From Girardinichthys multiradiatus (taxonomy: Eukaryota; Chordata; Actinopteri; Cyprinodontiformes; Goodeidae), in contig NC_061800.1 in NCBI RefSeq assembly GCF_021462225.1, forward strand, positions 6,086,501-6,150,500: a stretch of DNA of 64,000 nt. The letters are read 5' to 3'. Below, one piece after another: positions 33,413 to 44,566 of this stretch; the stretch's first letter is position 1; every line of letters begins with the position of its first letter. The position numbers and the translations under genes were made by a program. The notes below the pieces were generated by a model. That model did not search any database. It had not been told where the DNA came from and saw only the letters and a list, made by a program, of their open reading frames with translations.

Positions 33413-33456
33413 ATTAACACCACTGCGGACTAGTCGCAGTAGAAGGGCGTGTTAAT
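33413..33456 (+). ncRNA. Two-tier hairpin with palindromic loop, dimerisation-site-like
   Basis: The outer stem ATTAACAC/GTGTTAAT (33413-33420 with 33449-33456) encloses the inner stem ACTGCG/CGCAGT (33422-33427 with 33435-33440). The 7-base loop GACTAGT contains the self-complementary ACTAGT. Retroviral genomes dimerise through hairpins with palindromic loops in this part of the leader. It lies 83 bases before the gag start. Confidence 0.7.
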
Positions 33457-33538
33457 GTACTCTCCTTAAATCTCATGCCAGTGAACTTCCGTGTGGGATA
33501 TTCATAGTGTTGTCAAGAAAAAAATATATATATATATC

Positions 33539-33802
33539 ATGGGTAAGGGACAAAGTAAATCAAATAACTTAGAAGGAGATGTAAAGTTTATGGAAAATTA
33601 TGTGAAGGAGGCCGAAGAAATATGTAAACGATGGCATAAAAAGTACGGATTTTCAGGTAACTTAATTATCACTGAAATCCTAAAACTACACGGGGAGCTT
33701 AAACTGGAGATTATGCATTCAAAAGATTCAAGAGACAATAAAAAACCTTGCCAGATTATAATTTCAAAGGGGACCTCTCAGTCCCTGCGTGCACACAGTT
33801 GA
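33539..33802 (+). pseudogene. Endogenous retrovirus gag, N-terminal (matrix) fragment
   Basis: ATG at 33539 opens MGKGQSKS, with Gly2 and Ser6 fitting an N-myristoylation signal as in retroviral matrix proteins. The rest is charged and helical-looking (EGDVKFMENYVKEAEEICKR). The frame ends at TGA 33800-33802 after 87 codons, far short of a full gag. Beyond it, remnants in several frames continue, including a GGRPPPIPG proline-rich string at about 33929, possibly a late-domain relic. The gene is broken and non-functional. Myristoylation and matrix identity are inferred from the start motif and the context of leader and LTR. Confidence 0.7.
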
Positions 33803-34659
33803 TAAACAGATTAAAACAAAAAGATGAATTAAAAAAACAATAAGAGCAGCCTTTAACTGACAAAGCCATAATACTGAGGCCTTAAGAAAAGCACAGGAAA
33901 AAACTTTCAGCTTTAATGAAAACAAATAAGGGGGGCAGACCGCCACCCATCCCAGGTTAGAATACCAAGGTAGCCCCAAATTATAAAGACTAAGAGGTGG
34001 TTTTAGAGGACGTGGTAAAGGAAGTTAAAAAAGGAGGTGACAATGTGGACAACATGGAAACTGTCCAACTGGACAACCCAGTGAACAATGACTAGAGAAG
34101 AGAGAACAGAATGTTGTTAAAGAAGTAATCTGAGAGTAAAAGATTTTAGGCAAGCATTAGTGAGAAACAGGTGCTTTAAAAATCATTCTATGGTGTTATA
34201 CTACCAACAATACCATGATAAAATGCAAAAGATTCATTTTACAGGGAAATAATTCCATATTTGGCTCAGATTGTGTGCATTCTTGATTTTTCCTCTTTGA
34301 GAGAAGTTAAATTTCAGCTCTGTAAAACAACCTTGACAAAGAGATGCAGCTGCCTGAAAACAAAGATAAAACTTCTGCAAACAGCAGAAGCCTGTCTCTG
34401 CTGAAAGATTGTAACTATACCCTGCATGTGGCAAACTCAAGGTCCGCGGGCCAAAACCGGACCCCAGAAGTTTATGTGATTCTCTAGAAGTAGAGCCTTT
34501 AATATGGTGATTGTGTGCTTGAATGTTATTTTGTCAATCAATAAGCAGTTTTGTCTACATTCTACCACAATCTGCCTTTTGAAAATGTTTTGAATCTTGC
34601 TCTTTATGTATAAAAAAAAGAAAAATTGGCTAAAGTCTGCAGCTATAACTATGTGTATT
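33803..34659 (+). other. Decayed retroviral gag or flank up to the LINE insertion
   Basis: A-rich sequence with traces of gag-like composition to about 34090, then unassigned. Capsid, protease and the first part of pol are not recognisable here. Confidence 0.35.
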
Positions 34660-37347
34660 TCAGAATCAGAATCAGAATCAGAATCAGAAAAGCTTTATTG
34701 CCAAGTACGTTTTTGGACATACAAGGAATTTGTTTTGGCGTAGTCGGTGCAATACAGTACAAATTAAACAGTATAAACATATCTACAATATAATATAAAT
34801 ATATGTGCACAGTTTTAAGTGAGTGAGAGTAAATATAGAGCAGTATAAGATGCAAGAGCAATACAACAGTGCAGGTGATCATTGTGCAAGTAAAGCAGGA
34901 GTCCAAGCTGAGCGTTAATGTAACACATAGAGTTACAAGTTACAAGTGTCCTGTCAGCAAAAAAAGGGGGGGGTGTGGGGGAAAGAGACAGTGTCAGGGT
35001 GGTTTCCGGGCTTTGTTAACCAGGCTGGTGGCAGATGGGAAAAAACTGTTCTTGTGGCGTGAGGTTTTGGTCCGGATGGACCGCAGCCTCCTGCCAGAGG
35101 GGAGAGTCTCAAAGAGTCTGTGACCGGGGTGGGAGGGATCAGCCAGAATCTTCCCTGCCCGCTTCAGGGTCCTGGAGGTGTACAGTTCCTGGAGCGACAG
35201 TAGACTGCAGCCAATCACCTTCTCAGCAGACCGAATGACACGCTGCAGCCTGCCCTTATCCTTGGCTGTAGCAGCGGCATACCAGATGGTGATGGAGGAG
35301 GTGAGGATGGACTCAATGATGGCTGTGTAGAAGTGCACCATCATAGTCTTTGGCAGGTTGAATTTCTTCAGCTGCCGCAGGAAGAACATCCTCTGCTGGG
35401 CTTTCTTGATGAGGGAGCTGATGTTTGGCTCCCACTTGAGATCCTGGGAGATGATGGTTCCCAGGAAGCGGAAAGATTCCACAGTGTCAATTGTGGAGTC
35501 ACAGAGGGTGATGGGGGCAGGTGGGGCTGGGTTCTGCCTGAAGTTCACAACCATCTCCACTGTCTTTAGAGCGTTGAGCTCAAGGTTGTTCTGGCTGCAC
35601 CAGTCCAACAGATGGTCCACCTCCCATCTGTACGCGGACTCATCACCATCAGAGATGAGTCCGATCAGGGTGGTGTCGTCCGCAAACTTCAGAAGCTTGA
35701 CAGACTGGTGACTGGAGGTGCAGCTGTTGGTGTACAGGGAGAAGAGCAGAGGAGAGAGAACACAGCCTTGGGGGGAACCGGTGCTGATGGTCAGGGAGTC
35801 AGAGACGTGCTTCCCCAGCCTCACGCGCTGCTTCCTGTCAGACAGGAAGTCAGTGATCCACCTGCAGGTGGAGTCGGGCACACTCAGCTGGGAGAGCTTC
35901 TCCTGTAGCAGAACTGGGACGATGGTGTTGAAGGCAGAGCTGAAATCCACAAACAGGATCCTGGCATAGGTTCCTGTGGAGTCCAGGTGCCGGAGGATGA
36001 AGTGAAGGGCTAGGTTCACTGCATCATCTACAGACCTGTTGGCTCTGTAGGCAAACTGCAGGGGGTCAAGAAGGGGGTCGGTGATGTCTTTTAGGTGTGA
36101 GAGCACAAGGCGCTCAAAGGACTTCATCACCACAGAGGTCAGGGCGACGGGTCTGAAGTCATTAAGCCCTGTGGTCCTTGGCTTCTTGGGAACAGGGACG
36201 ATGGTGGAGGACTTGAAGCAGGCTGGCACATGACATGTCTCCAGTGAGGTGTTAAAAATGTCTGTGAAGACTGGAGACAGCTGATCAGCGCAGTGCTTCA
36301 GGCTGGCTGGTGAGACAGAATCCGGACCAGCAGCTTTCCGGGGGTTCGGTCTCCTGAAGAGTTTGTTGACGTCCCTCTCCTGGATGGAAAGAGCCGTCCT
36401 CGGCGTGGGTAGGGGGCTGGTGGGGGGGAACTTCAGGGTGGGGGTTGGAGGTGCCAAGGCCCCTCTTGAGGTTGGAGAGATGGGGGTGGTGGATTGTGGC
36501 TGCAGCTGTTGGGGGGCGTCGTGGGAGATGGTTGCAGGACTGTCCCTTTGTCTTTCAAAGCGGCAGTAGAACTCGTTCAGGTCGTTGGCGAGGCGTCGGT
36601 CGTTGATGGAGTGGGGGGCTTTCGGCTTGTAGTTGGTGATTTGCTTGAGCCCTTTCCAGACAGACGCAGAGTCGTTGGCTGAGAACTGGTTTTGGAGCTT
36701 CTCAGAGTACAGTCGTTTGGCCTCTTTCACTGCCTTGCCAAACTTGTACTTTGCCTCTCTGTATATGTCTTTGTCCCCACTCCTGAAGGCCTTTTCCTTA
36801 TCCAGTCTTAACCTTCTGAGTTTAGCTGTGAACCAGGGTTTGTCGTTGTTGTAACTCACCCTGGTGTATGATGGTACACAGCTGTCCTCACAGAAGCTGA
36901 TGTAGGAAGTCACAGCCTCTGTGTACTCGTCCAGACTGTTGGTAGTAGTCCTGAACACATCCCAGTCTGTACAGCCTAAACACGCCTGGAGATTCTCCAC
37001 AGCCTCACTGCTCCACTTCCTTGTCGTCCTCACAACAGGTTTGCAGAGCTTTAGTTTCTGCCTGTATGCAGGAATCAGGTGGACCATGATGTGGTCGGAT
37101 TGGCCCAGTGCAGCACGTGGGACGGCGTGATAAGCGTCTCTGATGGTGGTGTAACAGTGATCCAGAATGTTGTCCTCTCTGGTCGGACATTTTATAAACT
37201 GTCTATATTTGGGGAGTTCGTGGGTCAGATTACCTTTGTTAAAGTCGCCAACGACGATAACTAAGGAATCCGGGTTGGTCCGCTCCACACTCAGTATCTG
37301 GTCGGCGAGCTTGCGCTGTGCGACCTGCACAGCGCATCTGAGATTTA
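34660..37347 (-). mobile_element. CR1/Rex1-like LINE, 5'-truncated
   Basis: On the minus strand the element runs from a truncation near 37347 to a 3' end with CAATAAAGCTTTTCTGATTC and four to five TTCTGA units (34660-34689). The 3' end shares CAAATTCCTTG and GGCAATAAAGC with the tail at 63220-63270. The body is one long open frame. It is inserted opposite to, and inside, the endogenous retrovirus region. No clear target duplication was found. Confidence 0.88.
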
Positions 37348-37354
37348 AGCGCAT
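34994..37354 (-). CDS. LINE endonuclease/reverse transcriptase ORF, 5'-truncated but open
   Basis: 786 uninterrupted codons. The N-terminal part is the end of the AP-type endonuclease: VIVVGDFN near residue 36 and LGQSDH near residue 85, carrying the Asp-Asn and the catalytic His. A linker follows ([19 protein letters not shown]). The reverse transcriptase has [46 protein letters not shown] and [12 protein letters not shown], with the FADD active site near residue 560. The C-terminal portion has [16 protein letters not shown] and ends at TAA/TGA 34994. The first part of the endonuclease is missing, so new full retrotransposition from this copy is unlikely, but the intact frame shows a recent insertion. 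Family placement in the CR1/L2/Rex1 group is by motif recognition. Confidence 0.9.
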   Translation of the reverse strand: MRLNLRCAVQVAQRKLADQILSVERTNPDSLVIVVGDFNKGNLTHELPKYRQFIKCPTREDNILDHCYTTIRDAYHAVPRAALGQSDHIMVHLIPAYRQKLKLCKPVVRTTRKWSSEAVENLQACLGCTDWDVFRTTTNSLDEYTEAVTSYISFCEDSCVPSYTRVSYNNDKPWFTAKLRRLRLDKEKAFRSGDKDIYREAKYKFGKAVKEAKRLYSEKLQNQFSANDSASVWKGLKQITNYKPKAPHSINDRRLANDLNEFYCRFERQRDSPATISHDAPQQLQPQSTTPISPTSRGALAPPTPTLKFPPTSPLPTPRTALSIQERDVNKLFRRPNPRKAAGPDSVSPASLKHCADQLSPVFTDIFNTSLETCHVPACFKSSTIVPVPKKPRTTGLNDFRPVALTSVVMKSFERLVLSHLKDITDPLLDPLQFAYRANRSVDDAVNLALHFILRHLDSTGTYARILFVDFSSAFNTIVPVLLQEKLSQLSVPDSTCRWITDFLSDRKQRVRLGKHVSDSLTISTGSPQGCVLSPLLFSLYTNSCTSSHQSVKLLKFADDTTLIGLISDGDESAYRWEVDHLLDWCSQNNLELNALKTVEMVVNFRQNPAPPAPITLCDSTIDTVESFRFLGTIISQDLKWEPNISSLIKKAQQRMFFLRQLKKFNLPKTMMVHFYTAIIESILTSSITIWYAAATAKDKGRLQRVIRSAEKVIGCSLLSLQELYTSRTLKRAGKILADPSHPGHRLFETLPSGRRLRSIRTKTSRHKNSFFPSATSLVNKARKPP

Positions 37355-38775
37355 TTAATCTGAGATCCTCTCCAAATGCAACAGTATATGTCAGTCTACA
37401 TGAGATACTAACAACTTCACCTACTGGTATAATATAAAGATCTGATTGAATATGTGAAACAAACAATGATGAACGTTTTTCAACAGGTGATGCTCATCCA
37501 GGAGGAAGACAGTGTTCCTAGGAAATGCAGCTCATTCATTAACAATACATTTTTCTCCTATAGGTGGAAGTTTTGCTGACTAATCATAGGCTGGATCTAT
37601 GAAACATTATGAGCACAAAGCAAATGACCAAGGTTCTGACTGACTTATGAACCTCACTGACCTGACTGATAACATGACACCCAACAGATGACACCTTTAA
37701 GGTGGACCCCACTAAGACCACTGTATTGATTCTTGGTGAATAAAAAAAAAAAGAATTGAAGCGTTCAAAACAGTCCTAGTGGAAACAAAAGGGGTTATGA
37801 GGAAACGATGTGCATTTTAAGAATAACAGAAGTCAAATTATGTTCAAATGTTTGCAAATAAAATGACTTTGACAGAGAAGTAAGTAAGTAGTGTGTGAAT
37901 GTGTGTGAATGGGAATGACTGATTTCATTGTAATGCATCTTTGAGGGACCTTAAAAGTGCTAATAAAGGTCTGATGTTCTGATGATCATTGCCAAACTTA
38001 TATCTTAATAAGGTTTCCAGAATCTTTTCCGAAAAATTATATAAAGATAGCAAAGGTTCTACCTCTATTGAAAATACTGATAACCATAAGAAAGTTCATA
38101 GACCCGTCTTGAATTTTTCACAATTCTTTTACAAACAAGGTATTTAAACTTTCATGTGGCCAAATGTCTGTATTTGACTGTCTGTTTTTGTGAAATAAAT
38201 GTCTATTTCATGTTATGTAAAAATTAGAGTATATGTGCACAAAAATTAAAGACTACAAGGACAAGTCTGATCCTCAACATTACCATAATAATATTAGGTC
38301 AGTTCTCTATGGTAAAACAAAAAGATTTTAACAGATGTTTAGACTTTTTCCAGTCAGGTTCAAAATGATTGAATTAGACTCAAACTTAACACAAGATTAA
38401 ATTAACCTTAACAGAATTACTGGACTGGACTGAAATAGAGAAAACTTGAGTTAATTGAAACAAACTTTAGTTACTTGAACTAAATACAAAGCTGACTGAA
38501 ATTGTACGGTGTATCTATAAAACTGGGGAAGCAAACTAAGATTATAAGATATAATATGCCCTTCATTTTTTGTGTTCATCAGTGAGTGAGTTTTTATTTT
38601 TAATAAGAACTAAACCAAGCATTATTTAAATTAATAGCAACTACCAAAAATAGTGATCTCATTTTTAAATGTAATAAGGACTTACTTTATAAAAAAATAA
38701 AATAAAGTCCCCAATAAAATAAAATATGATAAAAAAGAATAATAAGAATTTGGAAAAACAGAGGCTTTAAAACCT
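37348..38775. other. Unassigned stretch between LINE and retroviral pol remnant
   Basis: AT-rich, with no protease or reverse transcriptase motifs of the retrovirus visible. A LINE-like tail fragment lies at 37880-37975 (GTGTGTGAATGTGTGTGAAT, then AAAAGTGCTAATAAAGG). The missing retroviral protease and RT were probably lost by deletion. Confidence 0.35.
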
Positions 38776-39252
38776 CTGCAGTAACAGCACTGACACTGTC
38801 GAAAGTAGAGGAAATAACTTTGCAGATGTTTCCGCAAAAGGCTGCATCTAAACTTCCCCTCACACTGAACATGTCAGATCTGTTATTTATAGATGCGGAC
38901 GTGCTGAAAGACTCACACAGACAGCAGCAACAGAAGTTAAACCTTGGCTTAACAGAGGACCTGTTAAACAGAATGATATCTATCATTTAGAAGGAAAACC
39001 AATACTACCAAAAATTTATACAAAACAGCTGCCATAGTGACCCATGGAAAAAACCAATGTGTCAGGAAGGGGAAATATGGAACATCTAGTAAATCATCAA
39101 TTCTATACTATACATTTTTCTGACTATGCAAAAAAAAAAAAAAAAAAAAAAAACTTGTGTAGGTCATGCATAATCTGCTCTAAACACAATCCACAAGGGA
39201 ATATGAGACCAGAAAGAGGCCAGTTTCCAGCAGCGCCCTTTCATACCATATA

Positions 39253-40862
39253 CAGGTCCTTCTCAAAATATTAGCATATTGTGATAAAGTTCATTATTTC
39301 CCATAATGTAATGATGACAATTTTACATTCATATATTTTAGATTCATTGCACACTAACTGAAATATTTCAGGTATTTTATTGTCTTAATACGGATGATTT
39401 TGGCATACAGTTCATGAAAACCCAAAATTCCTATCTCACAAAATTAGCATATCATTAAAAGGGTCTCTAAACGAGCTATGAACCTAATCATCTGAATCAA
39501 CGAGTTAACTCTAAACACCTGCAAAAGATTCCTGAGGCCTTTAAAACTCCCAGCCTGGTTCATCACTCAAAACCCCAATCATGGGTAAGACTGCCGACCT
39601 GACTGCTGTCCAGAAGGCCACTATTGACACCATCAAGCAAGAGGGTAAGACACAGAAAGAAATTTCTGAACGAATAGGCTGTTACCAGAGTGCTGTATCA
39701 AGGCACCTCAGTAGGAAGTCTGTGGGAAGGAAAAAGTGTGGCAGAAAACGCTGCACAACGAGAAGAGGTGACCGGACCCTGAGGAAGATTGTGGAGAAGG
39801 GCCGATTCCAGACCTTGGGGGACCTGCGGAAGCAGTGGACTGAGTCTGGAGTAGAAACATCCAGAGCCACCGTGCACAGGCGTGTGCAGGAAATGGGCTA
39901 CAGGTGCCGCATTCCCCAGGTCAAGCCACTTTTGAACCAGAAACAGCGGCAGAAGCGCCTGACCTGGGCTACAGAGAAGCAGCACTGGACTGTTGCTCAG
40001 CGGTCCAAAGTACTTTTTTCGGATGAAAGCAAATTCTGCATGTCATTCGGAAATCAAGGTGCCAGAGTCTGGAGAAAGACTGGGAAGAAGGAAATGCCAA
40101 AATGCCAGAAGTCCAGCGTCAAGTACCCACAGTCAGTGATGGTCTGGGGTGCCGTGTCAGCTGCTGGTGTTGGTCCACTGTGTTTTATCAAGGGCAGGGT
40201 CAATGCAGCTAGCTATCAGGAGATTTTGGAGCACTTCATGCTTCCATCTGCTGAAAAGCTTTATGGAGATGAAGATTTCATTTTTCAGCACTACCTGGCA
40301 CCTGCTCACAGTGCCAAAACCACTGGTAAATGGTTTACTGACCATGGTATCACTGTGCTCAATTGGCCTGCCAACTCTCCTGACCTGAACCCCATAGAGA
40401 ATCTGTGGGATATTGTGAAGAGAACGTTGAGAGACTCAAGACCCAACACTCTGGATGAGCTAAAGGCCGCTATCGAAGCATCCTGGGCCTCCATAAGACC
40501 TCAGCAGTGCCACAGGCTGATTGCCTCCATGCCACGCCGCATTGAAGCAGTCATTTCTGCTAAAGGATTCCCGACCAAGTATTGAGTGCATAACTGTACA
40601 TGATTATTTGAAGGTGGATGTTTTTTGTATTAAAAACACTTTTCTTTTATTGGTCGGATGAAATATGCTAATTTTGTGAGATAGGAATTTTGGGTTTTCA
40701 TGAGCTGTATGCCAAAATCATCCGTATTAAGACAATAAAAGACCTGAAATATTTCAGTTAGTGTGCAATGAATCTAAAATATATGAATGTTAAATTTTCA
40801 TCATTACATTATGGAAAATAATGAACTTTATCACAATATGCTAATATTTTGAGAAGGACCTG
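39253..40862 (+). mobile_element. Tc1/mariner family A copy 2, structurally complete
   Basis: 1610 bp with about 200-bp inverted repeats beginning CAGGTCCTTCTCAAAATATT, flanked by TA on both sides (39251-39252 and 40863-40864). It lies inside the retroviral integrase region, so it is younger than the retrovirus. It lacks the 42-bp deletion of copies 1 and 3. Confidence 0.96.
39581..40585 (+). CDS. Tc1 family A transposase, full length (334 aa), catalytic Asp changed
   Basis: Full-length open frame for a DD34E transposase of the usual Tc1 size. The N-terminal helix-turn-helix covers residues 1-55 (DLTAVQKATIDTIKQEG, ISERIGCYQSAVSRHL), then a basic GRKKCGRKRCTTRRGDR segment and a second helix-turn-helix. 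The catalytic domain has Asp148 in LFSDESKF and Glu273 in SPDLNPIENLW. The second position, residue 238, reads QHYLAPAH: TAC replaces the GAC seen in copies 1 and 3. Loss of this metal-binding Asp should abolish cutting, though the protein could still bind the inverted repeats. Start chosen at the conserved MGKTADL ATG. Confidence 0.93.
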   Translation: MGKTADLTAVQKATIDTIKQEGKTQKEISERIGCYQSAVSRHLSRKSVGRKKCGRKRCTTRRGDRTLRKIVEKGRFQTLGDLRKQWTESGVETSRATVHRRVQEMGYRCRIPQVKPLLNQKQRQKRLTWATEKQHWTVAQRSKVLFSDESKFCMSFGNQGARVWRKTGKKEMPKCQKSSVKYPQSVMVWGAVSAAGVGPLCFIKGRVNAASYQEILEHFMLPSAEKLYGDEDFIFQHYLAPAHSAKTTGKWFTDHGITVLNWPANSPDLNPIENLWDIVKRTLRDSRPNTLDELKAAIEASWASIRPQQCHRLIASMPRRIEAVISAKGFPTKY

Positions 40863-42655
40863 TACATGGATTTCATTGAACTTTCATGGTTACAGGGAAA
40901 GAAATACTGTCTAGTGGTCATAGATGCCTTTTCCAAATGGTTTGAAATATACCCAGCAAAACACTGTGATGCTCTTACAGTAGCAAAAAACCTAGTAGCA
41001 AATTTCTTCCCTACTTATGGCATTCCTCAAATCATCAGGTCAGATAATGGAACTATAAAAAATAGACTGAGGAAAACAGTAGAAGAAACAGGGAGGCCCT
41101 GGCCAGATTGCCTTACTTTAGTAGAGCTATGGATGAGAATAACACCCAGTAACACTGGCCACACTCCATTTGAAATAGTGCATGGAAGACCGTTTCCACT
41201 ACCATAAGAAATTAATGATATTGAAAAAGCTCAGCATGAAACCTCATTAGCTGAATGGATGAATAAAATGTTACAAACAAAAGAAACACAGTTGTCCAGT
41301 AGTCTGCCAGTAAACTCCGCTCCTATCCCACAGAATAACCTGAGGCCTGGAGACCTGGTCCTGATCAAAACGCTCCAAATAAAAGACTGGAGCACCCCTC
41401 GATGGGAAGGACCCTTCCAAGTTCTCCTGACCATGCCTACTGCTCTGAAAATCACAGAGAGACCATCCTGGATTCACAAGAGCCACTGTAAAGCTGTTCT
41501 ACCTTTACAGGAGCCAACTCAACCGACGGGGTAGCAGGGGAATTCCGGTTACAAAGGGGCTGGTGACCCATAGGTCCCAGCGTCTCAACCCCGGTGAAGA
41601 AAACAGCTGACCTGCGCCCATTTATCATGGCTCCCTGTAAGGTATGGATAAGTCTTGGAGTGATCCCCACACTAACATTGGGCTTCTTCCTTTGTCACAG
41701 TAAGAAAGAAGCAACATCCCACTGGAAAAGATGGACACCAGACGGGTCACACCTCAGGCCTCTAGGAAGTGCAGAAAGTCATCGCTTCTTGCAGAATTAC
41801 TGGTATTGTTACGTGACACCGCTAAATCTCAGAATAAAACGGATTGTTATGTATGCTCTGTAATGCCTGTACACTCTCAGGGTCCTACAATATATGTGAA
41901 AGCTATGAATGATTCACAAGCAAATTGTGCCACTTCTTTCGGAAAATTAGGATATGCATCTTGCAAATATTTCATTATCCTAGGACAGTTTCCACAGGAA
42001 AACCAGACTCTAAATTATACGTGTAACCCTCATAACTGCACCTGTGACTCTGAGTTTTGGAATGCTTTAAATATCACTGAAGAGGACAAGGTCCCACCTT
42101 TTAATGCACACTTAAACGGTATAAAACAACACGCTCAGTGTTATAACAAAAGTAAAGGGAATAACTCTATTTATCTAGGCACAAGTACAAATTGTAAAAC
42201 AACTTTCAGACCACTGACCGGTTTCACAATGGGACACACTGGGTACAAGGGGTAGCTTGGTTATGTGGAAACAACGCCTACTTCATCCTGCCTCCCAGCT
42301 GGTATGGTATCTGTGCACCAGTTTTTACATCAGATCACACCATAGTAATTACTAGGGAAACATTGATGATCTCTACTTCTTCCAGAAGACAGAAAAGATC
42401 CTTAAAACTAAAACCACATGACAGTGTATGGGGAACCAATGTATCAGACGATTTAAACATTGGTCCACAAATGACAAGGTAATCCTGTCCCTTCTTCCGT
42501 GGCTCGGGGTAGGTTAAATCATGCTGCGCCTAGAAACTCTAAATTACAGTTTAGGATTATTCCTAAATAATTCCATAATAGTGGAGGATGCACAAAATAA
42601 AGAAATCAGTGCTATGCGAGCCATGGTAATTCAAAATTGCATGGCTCTGGACATA

Positions 42656-44223
42656 CAGGTCCTTCTCAAAATATTAGCATATTGTGATAAAGTTCATTAT
42701 TTTCCATAATGTCATGATGAAAATTTAACATTCATATATTTTAGATTCATTGCACACTAACTGAAATATTTCAGGTCTTTTATTGTTTTAATACGGATGA
42801 TTTTGGCATACAGCTCATGAAAACCCAAAATTCCTATCTCACAAAATTAGCATATCATTAAAAGAGTCTCTAAACGAGCTATGAACCTAATTATCTGAAT
42901 CAACGAGTTAACTCTAAACACCTGCAAAAGATTCCTGAGGCCTTTAAAACTCCCATCCTGGTTCATCACCCAAAACCCCAATCATGGGTAAGACTGCCGA
43001 CCTGACTGCTGTCCAGAAGGCCACTATTGACACCCTCAAGCAAGAGGGTAAGACACAGAAAGAAATTTCTGAACGAATAGGCTGTTCCCAGAGTGCTGTA
43101 TCAAGGCACCTCAGTGGGAAGTCTGTGGGAAGGAAAAGGTGTGGCAGAAAACGCTGCACAACGAGAAGAGGTGACCGGACCCTGAGGAAGATTGTGGAGA
43201 AGGGCCGATTCCAGACCTTGGGGGACCTGCGGAAGCAGTGGACTGAGTCTGGAGTAGAAACATCCAGAGCCAGCGTGCACAGGCGTGTGCAGGAAATGGG
43301 CTACAGGTGCCGCATTCCCCAGACCTGGGCTACAGAGAAGCAGCACTGGACTGTTGCTCAGTGGTCCAAAGTACTTTTTTCAGATGAAAGCAAATTCTGC
43401 ATGTCATTCGGAAATCAAGGTGCCAGAGTCTGGAGGAAGACTGCGGAGAAGGAAATGCCAAAATGCCAGAAGTCCAGTGTCAAGTACCCACAGTCAGTGA
43501 TGGTCTGGGGTGCCGTGTCAGCTGCTGGTGTTGGTCCACTGTGTTTTATCAAGGGCAGGGTCAATGCAGCTAGCTATCAGGAGATTTTGGAGCACTTCAT
43601 GCTTCCATCTGCTGAAAAGCTTTATGGAGATGAAGATTTCATTTTTCAGCACGACCTGGCACCTGCTCACAGTGCCAAAACCACTGGTAAATGGTTTACT
43701 GACCATGGTATCACTGTGCTCAATTGGCCTGCCAACTCTCCTGACCTGAACCCCATAGAGAATCTGTGGGATATTGTGAAGAGAACGTTGAGAGACTCAA
43801 GACCCAACACTCTGGATGAGCTAAAGGCCGCTATCGAAGCATCCTGGGCCTCCATAAGACCTCAGCAGTGCCACAGGCTGATTGCCTCCATGCCACGCCG
43901 CATTGAAGCAGTAATTTCTGCCAAAGGATTCCCGACCAAGTATTGAGTGCATAACTGTACATGATTATTTGAAGGTGGATGTTTTTTGTATTAAAAACAC
44001 TTTTCTTTTATTGGTCGGATGAAATATGCTAATTTTGTGAGATAGGAATTTTGGGTTTTCATGAGCTGTATGCCAAAATCATCCGTATTAAGACAATAAA
44101 AGACCTGAAATATTTCAGTTAGTGTGCAATGAATCTAAAATATATGAATGTTAAATTTTCATCATGACATTATGGAAAATAATGAACTTTATCACAATAT
44201 GCTAATATTTTGAGAAGGACCTG
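42656..44223 (+). mobile_element. Tc1/mariner family A copy 3, internally deleted sublineage
   Basis: 1568 bp, exactly 42 bp shorter than copy 2. It is flanked by TA (42654-42655 and 44224-44225) and inserted in the env transmembrane-subunit region. It has the same 42-bp deletion as copy 1. Confidence 0.96.
42984..43946 (+). CDS. Tc1 family A transposase, 320 aa, DDE intact but 14 residues deleted
   Basis: Uninterrupted frame from MGKTADL to TKY. The helix-turn-helix (ERIGCSQSAVSRHLSGKS) and basic linker are intact. The catalytic triad is complete: Asp134 (LFSDESKF), Asp224 (QHDLAPAH) and Glu259 (SPDLNPIEN), with 34 residues between the last two. Relative to copy 2, residues 114-127 (VKPLLNQKQRQKRL) are missing between the DNA-binding and catalytic domains. 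This basic helix is widely conserved in Tc1 transposases (a related string survives in family C at 15.7 kb), so activity is doubtful. Yet two separate genomic copies share the loss, which shows that the deleted form was mobilised. Confidence 0.93.
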   Translation: MGKTADLTAVQKATIDTLKQEGKTQKEISERIGCSQSAVSRHLSGKSVGRKRCGRKRCTTRRGDRTLRKIVEKGRFQTLGDLRKQWTESGVETSRASVHRRVQEMGYRCRIPQTWATEKQHWTVAQWSKVLFSDESKFCMSFGNQGARVWRKTAEKEMPKCQKSSVKYPQSVMVWGAVSAAGVGPLCFIKGRVNAASYQEILEHFMLPSAEKLYGDEDFIFQHDLAPAHSAKTTGKWFTDHGITVLNWPANSPDLNPIENLWDIVKRTLRDSRPNTLDELKAAIEASWASIRPQQCHRLIASMPRRIEAVISAKGFPTKY

Positions 44224-44566
44224 TATTAACTGCCTCATCCGGAGGTGTTTTATCAAATAGCACCTGTTGCACATATATTCCTAACAACATCCACTCTGCC
44301 AACATGACAGAAGCCTTAGATCATTTAAGAGATTTGCAAAATGTCATGGCTAAAGACCATCTTAGACCTACTACTTCATGGTTTGATTGGATGCTTCAGG
44401 GAGTTTTTACAGTGAACATACGGAGTACTTTTAGAGTAACTGCAGCCTGGTTCTTCTTGGATATAAAGGAAGTACTCAAAAAAGGAGAAAGCAAAGCTCC
44501 GAGGCAGCCATCAGCGGGACCATCATGGATCTTATTGAGAATCAAGATGGCATGCCTTTCTGTATC

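Larger units (their letters stand above)
38783..41535 (+). pseudogene. Endogenous retrovirus pol: RNase H end and integrase, broken
   Basis: SRGNNFADVSAKG (about 38800-38838) is the C-terminal RNase H motif, followed by stops. A linker with DIYHLEGKPILPK precedes the integrase zinc domain (HLVNHQFYTIHFSDYA, CRSCIICSKHNPQGN). That domain is broken by a 24-base A run at 39130-39153. Tc1 copy 2 is inserted at 39253-40862. The core resumes with MDFIELSWLQGKKYCLV and IIRSDNGT, giving two catalytic Asp, but the stretch that should hold the catalytic Glu is deleted before RLRKTVEETGRPWP. The C-terminal domain ([27 protein letters not shown]) ends near 41520. Gammaretrovirus-like by these motifs; inactive. 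Confidence 0.85.

Noticed and set aside
39920..39961. The 42-bp segment missing from Tc1 copies 1 and 3 starts after CAG with GTCAAG, like an intron donor, suggesting a retro-spliced intron.
   Set aside because: The segment ends CCTG, not AG, in either possible alignment, and it encodes conserved transposase residues. It is a deletion, not a spliced intron.
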